Assembly: GCA_030373505.1 (NCBI GenBank)
Contig: JAUCYS010000007.1
Location: 116,830 to 180,829 of the forward strand
Reading direction: 5' to 3'
Origin: Parasphingorhabdus sp.
GTDB taxonomy: Bacteria > Pseudomonadota > Alphaproteobacteria > Sphingomonadales > Sphingomonadaceae
Length of the DNA stretch: 64,000 bases
Positions 1 to 9,253 of this stretch are shown one piece after another; positions within the stretch are counted from its first letter, which is position 1; every line of letters begins with the position of its first letter. Below the pieces are notes generated by a model. That model had not been told where the DNA came from, did no database searches, and saw only the letters and a list, made by a program, of their open reading frames with translations. The translations under genes and the position numbers were made by a program.

Positions 1-903
1 TGCGCGCCAGGAGAAGTCCACGCGCTCGATGATCATCCCGCCGATATCTACAATGCGATGATTGTCGGATTGCGCGACTATGTGAACCGCAACCGCTTTC
101 CCGGCGTGATTCTGGGGTTGTCGGGCGGGATCGACAGCGCGCTTTCGGCAGCGGTGGCGGTTGACGCCCTGGGTGCAGATCGCGTGTGGAACGTGATGAT
201 GCCGTCGCGCTTCACCTCGCAGGACAGTCTCGACGATGCCGAGGGCTGCGCCAAAATGCTGGGCACAAGGCTGGACACGATTCCGATCAATCCGGCGGTC
301 GAAGGCTTTGACGCGATGCTGGAAGACAGTTTCGCTGACAGCAATGTCGATATCACAGAAGAGAATATCCAGTCGCGGATTCGCGGCGTCACCCTGATGG
401 CGCTGTCGAACAAATTCGGCCACATGCTGCTGACCACCGGCAACAAGAGCGAGATGAGCGTCGGCTATGCCACCATCTATGGCGATATGGCGGGCGGCTA
501 TTCGGTGCTGAAGGATGCGTACAAGCTGACCGTGTTCAAGCTGTCGAAATGGCGCAACGCCAACCGCCCAAGCCTTGGCATGGGGCCGGAGGGCCCGGTG
601 ATGCCGGAGCGGGTGATCAGCAAGCCCCCGAGCGCAGAATTGCGCGATGACCAGAAGGACAGCGACAGCCTGCCCGACTATGAGATACTCGATCCCCTGT
701 TGCACGGCCTGATCGAGGAGGAATTGTCGGTCAATGACCTGGTCGCCCGGGGATTTGACCGGGAAACGGTGGTGCGGATCGAGCGATTGCTCTATATCGC
801 CGAGTACAAGCGGCGCCAGGCCCCGCCGGGCGTCAAGCTGGGCAGCCGCAATTTTGGGCGCGACCGGCGCTATCCGATCACCAACGCATTCAGGACCGTA
901 TGA
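1..903 (+). CDS. nadE: NAD+ synthetase, glutamine-dependent type, 3' part (5' end outside window)
   Basis: Makes NAD+ from deamido-NAD+, ATP and an ammonia donor in the cytoplasm. The frame is open from base 1, so the gene begins upstream of the window; the first ATG (position 58) is internal. The synthetase domain is complete here: the PP-loop SGGIDSAL at about 120-143 binds ATP, and TTGNKSEMSVGYATIYGDMA near 435-495 is the conserved substrate region. Residues before the first ATG read in frame without a stop, which fits an N-terminal glutaminase (nitrilase) domain outside the window, but that domain is not seen. The stop codon overlaps the start of gltX by ATGA, so the two are probably translationally coupled. 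Confidence 0.93.
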   Translation, partial: CAPGEVHALDDHPADIYNAMIVGLRDYVNRNRFPGVILGLSGGIDSALSAAVAVDALGADRVWNVMMPSRFTSQDSLDDAEGCAKMLGTRLDTIPINPAVEGFDAMLEDSFADSNVDITEENIQSRIRGVTLMALSNKFGHMLLTTGNKSEMSVGYATIYGDMAGGYSVLKDAYKLTVFKLSKWRNANRPSLGMGPEGPVMPERVISKPPSAELRDDQKDSDSLPDYEILDPLLHGLIEEELSVNDLVARGFDRETVVRIERLLYIAEYKRRQAPPGVKLGSRNFGRDRRYPITNAFRTV

Positions 904-2237
904 CCATCAAAACCCGCTTCGCCCCGTCCCCGACGGGCCATCTCCATGTCGGCAATATCCGCACCGCACTGCACAACTGGATGTTCGCGAAGAAGGAGAG
1001 TGGCACATTCCTGCTGCGGCTCGACGACACCGATGCCGAGCGATCGAAAGAGGAATATGTCGAGGCGATCCGGGCGGACCTCGCATGGCTGGGACTGGTG
1101 CCGGACGAGGAGCAGCGGCAGTCGGCGCGCTTTGACCGCTATGAAGAGCAACTGGAGAAACTGAAGGAATCTGGCCGGGTCTATCCGGCCTATGAAACCG
1201 CACAGGAACTGGACCTGAAGCGCAAGATCCAGCTGGGGCGAGGCAAGCCGCCGATCTATGATCGGGCGGCGCTGGACCTGAGCGAAGCCGAGCGGGCCGA
1301 TCTGGAAGAGCAGGGCCGCAAGCCACACTGGCGCTTCAAGCTCGATCACGACAGCCCGATCACCTGGACCGACCGGATTCGGGGCGAGCAGCATTTCGAT
1401 CCTTCGCTGCTGTCCGATCCGGTGATCCGGCGCGAGGATGGCAGCTGGCTCTATATGCTGCCTTCCGCGATCGATGATGTCGACATGGGCATCACCCATG
1501 TCGTGCGCGGCGAGGATCATGTCGCCAATACCGCGGTGCAGATCCAGATGTTCCATGCGCTGGGCGCCGAGCCGCCGGAATTTGCGCATGAGGCGCTGCT
1601 GGTCGGCACCGAGGGCAAGCTGTCGAAGCGGCTGGGGTCGCTGGGAGTCAGCAGCTTTCGCGAGAGAAATATCGAACCGCAGGCGATTGTTGCCCTGCTG
1701 GCCCGGATCGGGACGAGTGATCCGGTGGAACCAGTGGCCGATGCCGCGCCGCTGATTGCCAGTTTTGACTTTTCCCGATTCGGTCGGGCGCCGGCGCGGT
1801 TTGACGAGGAGGAACTGGCGCAGCTCAACCAGAAGATCGCGCATCTGCTGGATTATGGGGCGGTGAAGGACCGCCTGCCGGAAGCGATGGATGCCGCGGC
1901 CTGGGAGATCATTCGCCCGAACCTGCACGATATGGGCGATGTCGAGCAATGGTGGCAAGTGGTCACGGGGCCGGTTGCCGCGCCCGCTATGCCGCCGGAA
2001 GACCGCGAATTTCTGGCCATCGCTCATGCCAAACTGGAAGAACTGGAAGCATCTGAAGAGATCTGGAAAGACCTCACCGGCGCGCTCAAGGAAGCGACCG
2101 GGCGGAAGGGCAAGCCTTTGTTCATGCCGCTGCGACAGGCGCTGACCGGGCTGGATCATGGTCCGGACATGAATGCCTTGCTGCCGCTGATCGGGCGGGA
2201 CGCCGCGCTGGCCCGACTGGCAGCAGCTTCCAGTTAA
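900..2237 (+). CDS. gltX: Glutamyl-tRNA synthetase
   Basis: Charges tRNA with glutamate (class I aminoacyl-tRNA synthetase). The N-terminus FAPSPTGHLHVGN carries the HIGH-like signature (HVGN, about residues 16-19), and EGKLSKRLG around residue 240 is the KMSKS-like loop. The length of 445 aa is typical. The ATG overlaps the nadE stop (ATGA). Alphaproteobacteria often carry two GltX paralogues, one of which may charge tRNA-Gln for later amidation; which one this is cannot be told by eye. Confidence 0.95.
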   Translation: MTIKTRFAPSPTGHLHVGNIRTALHNWMFAKKESGTFLLRLDDTDAERSKEEYVEAIRADLAWLGLVPDEEQRQSARFDRYEEQLEKLKESGRVYPAYETAQELDLKRKIQLGRGKPPIYDRAALDLSEAERADLEEQGRKPHWRFKLDHDSPITWTDRIRGEQHFDPSLLSDPVIRREDGSWLYMLPSAIDDVDMGITHVVRGEDHVANTAVQIQMFHALGAEPPEFAHEALLVGTEGKLSKRLGSLGVSSFRERNIEPQAIVALLARIGTSDPVEPVADAAPLIASFDFSRFGRAPARFDEEELAQLNQKIAHLLDYGAVKDRLPEAMDAAAWEIIRPNLHDMGDVEQWWQVVTGPVAAPAMPPEDREFLAIAHAKLEELEASEEIWKDLTGALKEATGRKGKPLFMPLRQALTGLDHGPDMNALLPLIGRDAALARLAAASS

Positions 2238-2277
2238 GTGATTATAAAATAACGATAATCGTCCGACCATAACGGAT

Positions 2278-2306
2278 TTGCAATATCAAATGTAATGGTA
2301 TATCAT
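2278..2306 (+). promoter_or_regulatory. Candidate sigma-70-type promoter for the TonB-like gene
   Basis: TTGCAA at 2278-2283 is separated by 17 bp from TATCAT at 2301-2306, in an AT-rich gap between gltX and the next gene. The match is seen by eye only. Confidence 0.4.
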
Positions 2307-2384
2307 AACTAGTGGCGACGGGGCCAGATAGTCAAACGGACACGGGCCGCTTTGCCATTTCCAGAGGATGGTTGAGAGGACAGG

Positions 2385-3050
2385 ATGATGAGCTATGTTT
2401 CGGTTTACGAGAACAAGACACCCCGCGCGAAAGGCGTGCTATTGGCCGGTGCGGTTCATGTCGCGATTATCGCCGGTGTGATTGCGATGCCGGGTATTGA
2501 GGTCCCGGAAAAATTCAACGGCCCGTTCAATGCAGTTTCGATAGCAAAGCCGGAGCCGTCCGACCCGGTGATCATAGAAGATCCGCCCCGTCCGGAATGG
2601 CCGCAGGAGACCCGGCCACGGATCCCGGACAAGCCGATTGCAGATGTCCTGTCGATTCCAATCCAACCCTTCCCGACCTATTCGGAGCTGGGCAATGCTT
2701 TGGGGGCTGCGGGAACGGGAGACGCCATTCCCCTTGACCCGGTCGAGATCGCGCCCGAGCCGGTGATCGTCGCTGCTCGCCTCAACAGCCGTTATGCGGA
2801 CCGGTTCCAGCCCGTCTATCCGCCCGGCCAGCTGCGGCTCGAGCAGGAGGCAGTGGTCAGTGTGCGGGTGCTGGTCGGCAGCGATGGCCGGGTGAAGCAG
2901 ATCGAACTGATCGATTCGCCGCATCCGGATTTCTGGAACGCCACCCGCAAGCAGGCCCTGAAATACTGGCGCTTCACACCGGCGACGCAAGACGGCAAGC
3001 CCTTTGAAAGCTGGATGACACTGAAAGTCCGCTTTGAAATCAACAGCTGA
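2385..3050 (+). CDS. TonB-family energy transducer / periplasmic TonB C-terminal domain protein
   Basis: 221 aa. One hydrophobic N-terminal segment (about residues 17-36, VLLAGAVHVAIIAGVIAMPG) anchors it in the inner membrane. A proline-rich linker follows (residues 45-80), and then a TonB C-terminal domain (about 140-221) with the family pattern VVSVRVLVGSDGRVKQIEL and a terminal ALKYWRFTPA. It would pass proton-motive energy to TonB-dependent receptors such as the two in this window, though no exbBD lies next to it. Two ATGs are adjacent (2385 and 2388), with AGGACAGG just upstream. Confidence 0.85.
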   Translation: MMSYVSVYENKTPRAKGVLLAGAVHVAIIAGVIAMPGIEVPEKFNGPFNAVSIAKPEPSDPVIIEDPPRPEWPQETRPRIPDKPIADVLSIPIQPFPTYSELGNALGAAGTGDAIPLDPVEIAPEPVIVAARLNSRYADRFQPVYPPGQLRLEQEAVVSVRVLVGSDGRVKQIELIDSPHPDFWNATRKQALKYWRFTPATQDGKPFESWMTLKVRFEINS

Positions 3051-3140
3051 CTGCGGCACCGGATGGCCGGGCCGCTGCTTCCTGCGCCAAATTTGCGGGA
3101 AGGGCTGGTCATCCGGGCCTGCCCGCACTATTTGAGCGGC

Positions 3141-3554
3141 ATGGGAATGTTAAAAGATGTATCGGTGAGCGGGGGCTTTGGCGACCTGGTAGCCGTCTTT
3201 CGCCAGAGCGAACCGGGGGAGCGACTGCTCCCGGCGGCGCTGGCGACTGTCTGCACCTCCGTCATTCTGTTCCTTTTCTGGCTCGATCCGCAGGTAAATA
3301 CCTACACTTATGTACCGCAGGAGGTCATTTATGTCGAAAACTGGACAAATGACCGCACCGACGAGGAGATCATGCAGGACCGCTGGGAAGTTCAGTGTCT
3401 GAAGGACAAGCTGGAAGCGGAGCGGCGGGACGCGATGAAGGAACTTGGGCGGATGTCCGGCATGGATGTCGAGGAAATCGAACGCGAAGCCGAAGCGGCC
3501 CGCAAGGCGCGCGGTGAGGAAGAGGTGGAACGCCCGGCCGGGCTGCAATGCTGA
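3141..3554 (+). CDS. Small membrane-anchored hypothetical protein
   Basis: About 137 aa from the ATG at 3141; the frame can be read from 3063, but that extension looks non-coding. One membrane segment (TVCTSVILFLFWL) is followed by a charged, Glu/Arg-rich helical tail that may form a coiled coil. The stop overlaps the ribD start by 7 nt, suggesting co-transcription with the riboflavin genes. No known family was recognised; the placement next to ribD may only reflect operon packing. Confidence 0.6.
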   Translation: MGMLKDVSVSGGFGDLVAVFRQSEPGERLLPAALATVCTSVILFLFWLDPQVNTYTYVPQEVIYVENWTNDRTDEEIMQDRWEVQCLKDKLEAERRDAMKELGRMSGMDVEEIEREAEAARKARGEEEVERPAGLQC

Positions 3555-4528
3555 ACCGCTTCGCCGACGCGCACTATATGGCCGCAGCGCTGGCGCTCTC
3601 GGAGCGGGGACGCGGCCAGACCGGCGCCAATCCCAATGTCGGTTGCGTGATCGTCAAGAATGGAATCATCCTGGGGCGCGGCTGGACCCAGCCGGGCGGC
3701 CGTCCGCACGCCGAGGAAATGGCGCTGGCGCAGGCCGGCGCGTCGGCGAAGGGCGCCGACATCTATGTCACCATGGAGCCCTGTGCCCATGACAGCACGC
3801 GCGGCCCGACCTGCAGCGTCTCGATTATCGCCGCCAGACCGCGAAGAGTGATCGTAGCGACGCTCGATGCCGATGAACGCACCCGGCGCCGAGGAATTGA
3901 CCGGCTGGGCGATGCCGGCATTCCCGTATCGGTCGGTATCCGCGAATGGGAAGCGCGCCGCGCCATGGCCGGTTTTCTGTGCCGGCTGGAGAATAGCCGC
4001 CCCTTTGTCACGCTGAAACTGGCGATGTCGCTGGATGGCTGTATCGCGCTGGCCGATGGGTCGAGCCAGTGGATCACCGGCGAGCGGGCGCGAGCGCACG
4101 CTCATCTCGAACGGGCCCGCAGCGACGCGATTCTGGTCGGCGCAGGCACCGCCAGGACAGACCGGCCCGGACTGGACGTGCGTCTGGATGGTCTCGCTGA
4201 CCGCTCGCCGCAACCGGTGGTGCTGGGCAATGACAAGGACAGGCCGGAACACTGGCTGCAGATTGACGAGCCTGAAGCCATTGCCGGTCTTGCCGATATC
4301 AACTGGCTGCTGGTCGAGGGCGGGGCGAAAACCGCTGCCTCTTTCCTGCAGGCGGGGCTGGTCGACCGGCTGCTGCTCTATCGCGCCCCGATCATCATCG
4401 GCGGCGGGCTGCCCGGCATTGCCGATATCGGGCTGGACAAGCTGAGCGAGGCGCACGGCCAGTGGCGGCGGCGGGAGCGGCGCGACCTGGGGCAGGATAT
4501 GCTTGAGATATATGACCGCGCCGCCTAG
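3548..4528 (+). CDS. ribD: Bifunctional riboflavin biosynthesis deaminase/reductase RibD
   Basis: Second and third steps of riboflavin synthesis. The deaminase domain (about residues 1-145) has the zinc ligands in HAEEMAL (about residue 54) and in MEPCAHDSTRGPTC (Cys near 78 and 88). The reductase domain follows from FVTLKLAMSLDG (about residue 157). 326 aa is slightly shorter than common RibD (about 360 aa) but both domains are present. Its pathway produces 5-amino-6-ribitylaminouracil, which is also the flavin-side precursor for FbiC in the F420 genes found later in this window. Confidence 0.95.
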   Translation: MLNRFADAHYMAAALALSERGRGQTGANPNVGCVIVKNGIILGRGWTQPGGRPHAEEMALAQAGASAKGADIYVTMEPCAHDSTRGPTCSVSIIAARPRRVIVATLDADERTRRRGIDRLGDAGIPVSVGIREWEARRAMAGFLCRLENSRPFVTLKLAMSLDGCIALADGSSQWITGERARAHAHLERARSDAILVGAGTARTDRPGLDVRLDGLADRSPQPVVLGNDKDRPEHWLQIDEPEAIAGLADINWLLVEGGAKTAASFLQAGLVDRLLLYRAPIIIGGGLPGIADIGLDKLSEAHGQWRRRERRDLGQDMLEIYDRAA

Positions 4529-4561
4529 GTTCCGGTCCGTTCACTGCAGATAGGATCGCCC

Positions 4562-5170
4562 ATGTTCACAGGCATTGTTTCAGATATCGGTACCATTGAG
4601 TCGCTCGATCAGCGCGGCGACCTGCGCGTGAAAATCCAGTGCGGCTATGATATGGACAGTGTCGATATGGGCGCATCGATCGCCTGTTCGGGTGTCTGTC
4701 TGACCGTGGTCGACAAGGGCCAGGGCTGGTTTGCGGTCGACGTTTCGGGTGAGACGCTCTCCTGCACGGCGGACGGACAATTTACCGCCGGACGGCGGCT
4801 CAATCTGGAACGGGCGCTGAAGGTCGGCGATGAGCTGGGCGGCCATATCGTCACCGGCCATGTCGATGGCGTTGGCGAAGTGGTGTCCTGCCAGCCGGTC
4901 GGCGATTCGCACGAGGTCATTGTCCGGGTGTCAAAGGAGCTGGCACCCTTTGTCGCGGCCAAGGGATCGATCACGGTCGACGGCGTATCGCTGACGGTGA
5001 ATGCGGTGTCCGACAAGGACACGGGCACGGAGTTCACGCTCAATATCATTCCCCATACCGCACAGGTGACGACGCTGGGTGAACTGGCGCCGGGTCGGGC
5101 GGTCAATCTCGAGATCGACATATTGGCGCGCTATCTGGCGCGGATGGAAAAGGTCCGCTCGCTGGCCTGA
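4562..5170 (+). CDS. ribE: Riboflavin synthase alpha chain
   Basis: Dismutates two 6,7-dimethyl-8-ribityllumazine molecules to riboflavin. 202 aa with the invariant N-terminus MFTGIV and two tandem lumazine-binding repeats (about 1-97 and 98-195); the second starts with GHIVTGHVDG. It lies 33 nt after ribD, with AGGA before the ATG. No FMN riboswitch was seen upstream. Confidence 0.95.
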   Translation: MFTGIVSDIGTIESLDQRGDLRVKIQCGYDMDSVDMGASIACSGVCLTVVDKGQGWFAVDVSGETLSCTADGQFTAGRRLNLERALKVGDELGGHIVTGHVDGVGEVVSCQPVGDSHEVIVRVSKELAPFVAAKGSITVDGVSLTVNAVSDKDTGTEFTLNIIPHTAQVTTLGELAPGRAVNLEIDILARYLARMEKVRSLA

Positions 5171-5280
5171 TTCGGTCAGACGACCCGTCGGAAACCACGG
5201 TCAACGGCCCTAGGCGAGTGGACCGGGGTGGACTGCCGCATCGCCTGGGTTCTGCGCACGGGCAGGAATGCCGTTAGTGG

Positions 5281-5331
5281 TGAGCTTGTCGAACCACGCC
5301 TCTCGTCGATAGGCGCCCTTCGACAAGCTCA
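5281..5331. repeat. REP-like inverted repeat
   Basis: TGAGCTTGTCGAA (5281-5293) and its exact reverse complement TTCGACAAGCTCA (5319-5331) flank a 25-bp spacer in the gap between convergent ribE and the DUF1134 gene. This core resembles the dispersed intergenic palindromes common in sphingomonads and other Proteobacteria; it could act as a bidirectional transcript end or RNA stabiliser. Confidence 0.6.
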
Positions 5332-5413
5332 GGGCTAACCGGGAAATGCGGCTTGATGAGGTCGCCTTTTGTGAGAGACGAGGCCCGCGGACGGGTAATG
5401 GTCGATCAGCCGA

Positions 5414-6190
5414 TCAGAAGGGCAGCCACTGCTGCTTCTTGCTGAACTTCATATAGCCGACATTGGCACCGAGCCGCAGACCCGCGCCGAGCCGTACCGG
5501 GATCAGCACCTTGTCGCCGCTGCGCAGATAGCTGACGTGGAAGCCGCCGATGAAATAGGCCGCGCCTTCGCCGGCCGGGAAGCGCTGATACAGGTCTTCG
5601 GTATCATAGAGATTGTAGACCAGCACGAAAGTGTTGGCCGCATTGCCGCCGATATCGAAGCCGATCGACGGCCCGGTCCAGTAGACGGGGCGTTCGCCCT
5701 CGATCTTGTGATAGAGCTTGCCCGAGCCATAGCGCAGCCCGACAATGAAGGCGCCGCTCGCCTCGCGTCCGGCGATATAGGCGTTCGGCCGGCCCTGTTT
5801 CTTCAGAATATCCTCGATGACCTCGGCGAGACCTTTTGCACCCTTTCCGAACACGCCTTCCGCTGCGCCAATCAGGTCATCATCCTGATAGGTGCCGTTC
5901 TCCTCGACCGGAGCCGGCACCGCATCGACCGCAGTGCCGTCATTTGTCGCATAGGGGGCCACAATATCGGCATTGATATTGCTGTCGTTCGCCGAATCGT
6001 CGACGGTCGCGGGATTGGCGGTGGCGGAATTGAAATTGCCGTCATAATCGGGCGCGGCCAGATCGGCATCGATCGCGTCATTGGGATCGACCGTATCGAC
6101 CTGCGCCGATGCGGGTGACAGGGCTGGCGCGGTGGCAAGAGCCAGAACCGCAAATGTTCCCAGGATTTTCTTCATGCAAAACGGTAACAT
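5414..6190 (-). CDS. DUF1134 / EipA-like periplasmic envelope protein
   Basis: 258 aa. Signal peptide at the N-terminus (KKILGTFAVLALATAPALS, ending at ASAQ), then an acidic low-complexity region rich in Asp, Asn and Ala (about residues 30-100), then the DUF1134 domain (about 105-258) with YIAGREASGAFIVGLRYG, WTGPSIGFDIGG and LGANVGYMKFS near the end. The family includes EipA, linked to cell-envelope integrity in Brucella. The start at 6190 is chosen because AAGGAG lies 7 nt upstream; an ATG at 6175 would give MKKILG. Monocistronic. Confidence 0.85.
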   Translation of the reverse strand: MLPFCMKKILGTFAVLALATAPALSPASAQVDTVDPNDAIDADLAAPDYDGNFNSATANPATVDDSANDSNINADIVAPYATNDGTAVDAVPAPVEENGTYQDDDLIGAAEGVFGKGAKGLAEVIEDILKKQGRPNAYIAGREASGAFIVGLRYGSGKLYHKIEGERPVYWTGPSIGFDIGGNAANTFVLVYNLYDTEDLYQRFPAGEGAAYFIGGFHVSYLRSGDKVLIPVRLGAGLRLGANVGYMKFSKKQQWLPF

Positions 6191-6358
6191 GGGTTAACTC
6201 CTTCCCATTACCAGCCAGAAACGGCTGTCGGCTGTTGGACATGACCGTGCAATGAACGCACGACGAAATGAGTCGATTCTGCGGCAGTGCGAGTCTCTTC
6301 CCGGCAAGGAACCGGTTTTGCGCTTTCCGGCGGCCTTTTGAAATGGCCACTTTACCCG

Positions 6359-6387
6359 TTGCAGCATGCGCAATGGATGGTTATAGC
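6359..6387 (+). promoter_or_regulatory. Candidate promoter of tRNA-Ser
   Basis: TTGCAG (6359-6364), 17-bp spacer, TATAGC (6382-6387). The tRNA begins 22 nt beyond, a sensible leader length. Seen by eye. Confidence 0.45.
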
Positions 6388-6409
6388 GCCCCCTCTAGCC
6401 AAGCTACGT

Positions 6410-6501
6410 GGACACGTGGGTGAGCGGCTGAAACCACCTCCCTGCTAAGGAGGCAAGGGCCTCACGGTCCTTCGAGGGTTCGAATCCCTCCGTGTCCGCC
6501 A
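6410..6501 (+). tRNA. tRNA-Ser (anticodon GCT)
   Basis: Acceptor stem GGACACG (6410-6416) pairs with CGTGTCC (6491-6497), followed by G and an encoded CCA (6499-6501). The anticodon stem CCTCC/GGAGG encloses the loop CTGCTAA with GCT at 6444-6446. The T-arm contains GGTTCGAATCC. The long variable arm and total of 92 nt are typical of serine tRNA. It reads AGC and AGT codons. Confidence 0.97.
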
Positions 6502-6783
6502 TTCCCCTGTTTCCATACTCCCAAGAAAACCCGTGAGACCCGCAGTTTACTGAGGCTTAGTGGGTGACCCGGGTCCTCATTTGTCCTCAGATTTCCGTTG
6601 GTGTGTGATTTGGAATGTGGGAACAGGTGCGGTAACGAACCTTTGGGCTTGAGAAGCTGCAAGTCATTACAAATGCATGCAAATATTTTCTAAAAACGAC
6701 CCTGAGAATCGAACCATTCATTTTTGGTTTGGGGCAAAAGAAAAACCAAATCGTCTTTTCCGACTGGATAATTTTCTGCACCG
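6502..6783. other. Intergenic region after tRNA-Ser, no gene recognised
   Basis: About 280 bp between the tRNA and the S9 peptidase stop. It contains small palindromes (TGAGG...CCTCA near 6550-6583, and TTTGGTTT...AAACCAAA near 6723-6752, which could end the minus-strand peptidase transcript) and is more AT-rich than its surroundings. The 3' end of a tRNA gene is a usual integration site, but no integrase remnant was found in the frames read here. Confidence 0.4.
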
Positions 6784-8988
6784 TCATGCCTTTTGGATGG
6801 TGGCCAGCGATTGTTCGGCAAATCCCCAGAAGAGGGAGATTTCGGCCATCTCGTCATTGCGGTTGCCGCTGCCCTGATGACCGCTTTCGGCGTCGATCAG
6901 GAGTATCGCCGGATTGTCGCTTGTGGACTGGTGGCGGACTTCGGCCACCAGTTTGGCGGGCTCCCAATAGCCCACCCGGTCATCCTTGAGCCCCGCCGTA
7001 CAGAGCAGCGGCGGATAAGCGGCGGGATGGACGTTTTCATAAGGCGAGATCGAGGCAATATAGTCATAGGCCTTCGGATCGGAGAGCGGGTCGCCCCAGT
7101 CGGGCCGGAACAACGGCACCAGCGGATGATCGGCATCGCTCATCGTGTTGAGCATGTCGACAAAGGGCACTTTCGCGATCACACCGCCCCACATGTCCGG
7201 ATCGATGTTCATCGCGCCGCCGACCAGCAGGCCCCCGGCCGAGAGCCCATAGGCGACGATATTGCCCCTGGGGGTGATCTTGCGGCGGACCAGGTCTTCT
7301 GCACAGGCAATGAAATCGGTGAAGCTGTTGCGCTTGTGGAATTTGCGGCCATCGAGGAACCAGCCTTGCCCCTTTTCCGATCCGCCGCGCACATGGGCGA
7401 TCGCATAGGTCCACCCGCGATCCGCCAGAACCGTTGCGGGCACGGAAAAGACCGGTTCGCTGGAAATGCCATAGGCGCCATATCCATAGAGCAGCAGCGG
7501 CGCCGACCCGTCGCGCGGCGTATCCCGGCGTGACAACAAGGTGATCGGCACCAGCTCGCCGTCCGGCGCGGGGGCAAACAGGCGCTCGGCGATATAATCA
7601 TCCGGGTCAAATCCCGGGGCCGAATCCTGCGCGACCAGGGTCTGGGCGCCGCTAGCGAGATCGATGTCGATCCATTTTTGCGGGGTTTTCGGGGACTGAT
7701 AGATGATCCGGCAGACCGGGCTGGCATAGTCCTGGTGCGGCACGATATCGATGGTGAAGGCGGGATCATCAAAGCCGACCGTACTTTCTTCGCCGTCTTG
7801 CTGCCGCAGCACCAGGCGGTGCAGGCCGTTGGCGCGTTCCAGCCGGACCAGGGTGCTGCGAAACGGCGCAATTGCCAATATTTGCCGGCCCGCCCGGTGG
7901 GCGACGACCGTATCGATGATCGCCAGATTGCTGCTGGATATTTCCAGCAATTTGCGATCCAGCGCCCCGTCCGCATCGGTCAGCAGCAGCAGCCGGTTGC
8001 CCCATTCCTCTATTTCATAATGCACACCGTTCTGCCGCGGATAGATGAGCCGCGGGTCGGCGGTTTCGTCCGCTGCCGCGACGACCCGCACTTCGCTGGT
8101 GTCGGGACCGGCGAGGCTGATCGCAATATAGCCGTTCGCCGCGGTGCGTCCGATCGAGATAAAGATCGCCGGGTCGGTCTCTTCATAGACCAGCACCGTT
8201 TTTTGCGATGCCAGCGCTGTGCGATAGACGCGGGTCGGGCGGTTGCGCGCATCCCGCCAGATCCAGAACAGCCATTGGGACGATGGCGAGAATATCACGG
8301 CGCTATAGCCGAAGGCATCGTCAGGAACGACGATCCTGGTTTCGCCGGTTGCGCTGTCATGCACGCAAATGCGGTGACGGTCATCGCCCTTGATGTCTTC
8401 TGCCCATGCGAAATAGCGATGGTCCGGGCTGGCTTGCTGGGCCGTGGTTCTGTAATAGCTGTGGCCAGCGGCGCGCTTTCCTTCATCCAGCAATATTTCT
8501 GCTGCACCGCCACCGCTTTTGCGGCGCGCATAGACCAGGTGAGCGCTCCCTTCCGGATAATAGTCATAATAGTCCCAGCCGCTCTTTTGCAGCGGTGGCG
8601 CTGCCTGGTTGGCCGGCAGGCGGGCCATGATCTGATCGTAGATCTCCGCTTGTGCCTCTCTCGCATCGTGCAGCATTTCTTCCGCGTAGCGACTTTCGGC
8701 CAGCAGATGATTGCGCAGCATCGGCGGAATATTGTCCATGCTGCGCGTGCCCTGCGCCGGAATATATTTCATCCAGTGATAGGGGTCGTCGCGGTGGCGG
8801 CCAAGCTGCTCGATGGGAAAGGATATGCGCGGCGCGATTGGCGGCTTGATGGCGGCGGGATCGATTGCCTGCCCCGGACCTGTACGGGCCAGTACCCTGC
8901 CTGGACCGGCCATGCTTGCCAGGGTACCCCATGCCATGCCGGCCATCAATGTGCGGCGTGTCACCGAGTCATATTTTCTTACCGTCAT
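6784..8988 (-). CDS. Prolyl oligopeptidase family (S9A, oligopeptidase B-like) serine peptidase, exported
   Basis: 734 aa. A twin-arginine-like leader (RRTLMAGMAWGTLASMAG) suggests Tat export. The beta-propeller domain spans about residues 70-430 and the alpha/beta-hydrolase domain about 450-734. The catalytic Ser sits in YGLSAGG (about residue 583), Asp in KDDRVGYWEP, and His in ESGHQGSGNRN near the C-terminus. It cleaves short peptides after basic or proline residues; the exact preference is not readable. GGAG lies 5 nt before the ATG. Confidence 0.9.
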   Translation of the reverse strand: MTVRKYDSVTRRTLMAGMAWGTLASMAGPGRVLARTGPGQAIDPAAIKPPIAPRISFPIEQLGRHRDDPYHWMKYIPAQGTRSMDNIPPMLRNHLLAESRYAEEMLHDAREAQAEIYDQIMARLPANQAAPPLQKSGWDYYDYYPEGSAHLVYARRKSGGGAAEILLDEGKRAAGHSYYRTTAQQASPDHRYFAWAEDIKGDDRHRICVHDSATGETRIVVPDDAFGYSAVIFSPSSQWLFWIWRDARNRPTRVYRTALASQKTVLVYEETDPAIFISIGRTAANGYIAISLAGPDTSEVRVVAAADETADPRLIYPRQNGVHYEIEEWGNRLLLLTDADGALDRKLLEISSSNLAIIDTVVAHRAGRQILAIAPFRSTLVRLERANGLHRLVLRQQDGEESTVGFDDPAFTIDIVPHQDYASPVCRIIYQSPKTPQKWIDIDLASGAQTLVAQDSAPGFDPDDYIAERLFAPAPDGELVPITLLSRRDTPRDGSAPLLLYGYGAYGISSEPVFSVPATVLADRGWTYAIAHVRGGSEKGQGWFLDGRKFHKRNSFTDFIACAEDLVRRKITPRGNIVAYGLSAGGLLVGGAMNIDPDMWGGVIAKVPFVDMLNTMSDADHPLVPLFRPDWGDPLSDPKAYDYIASISPYENVHPAAYPPLLCTAGLKDDRVGYWEPAKLVAEVRHQSTSDNPAILLIDAESGHQGSGNRNDEMAEISLFWGFAEQSLATIQKA

Positions 8989-9253
8989 TATCGCTCCAGG
9001 GTTCGAGGGCCAACGGCGACAGTCTATGTCATCATAATCGGCTCGCCATGTTCAGCAAGGCCAAGCTGCAGGGCGAACGGGCCAAATGCCTGGCTGGCCG
9101 GCGCAAAACCGGCAGGCATGAGGTCTTTTCGCACTTGCGGTAGGATTGGCCCATTTGAGACAATCATTGACCTTGAACGCTAGGACGGCGGGAAATCGCA
9201 ATCATAGTGTAACAATTGATAATTCAGCATCGGGTCCAGCAAGGGAAAATATC

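Noticed and set aside
870..2270. 466-codon minus-strand frame across gltX
   Set aside because: Mirror frame of gltX caused by high GC codon use; no recognisable domain.
6462..6662. 66-codon minus-strand frame ending in GGHGGIRTLEGP
   Set aside because: Its end is the antisense of tRNA-Ser; this is a well-known false protein at serine tRNA genes.
6502..6783. Possible genomic island boundary at the tRNA-Ser 3' end
   Set aside because: No integrase gene, no direct repeat of the tRNA end found by eye and ordinary chromosomal genes on both sides.
7678..9183. 501-codon plus-strand frame across the S9 peptidase
   Set aside because: Shadow of the peptidase gene; composition is unlike a protein and no motif is present.
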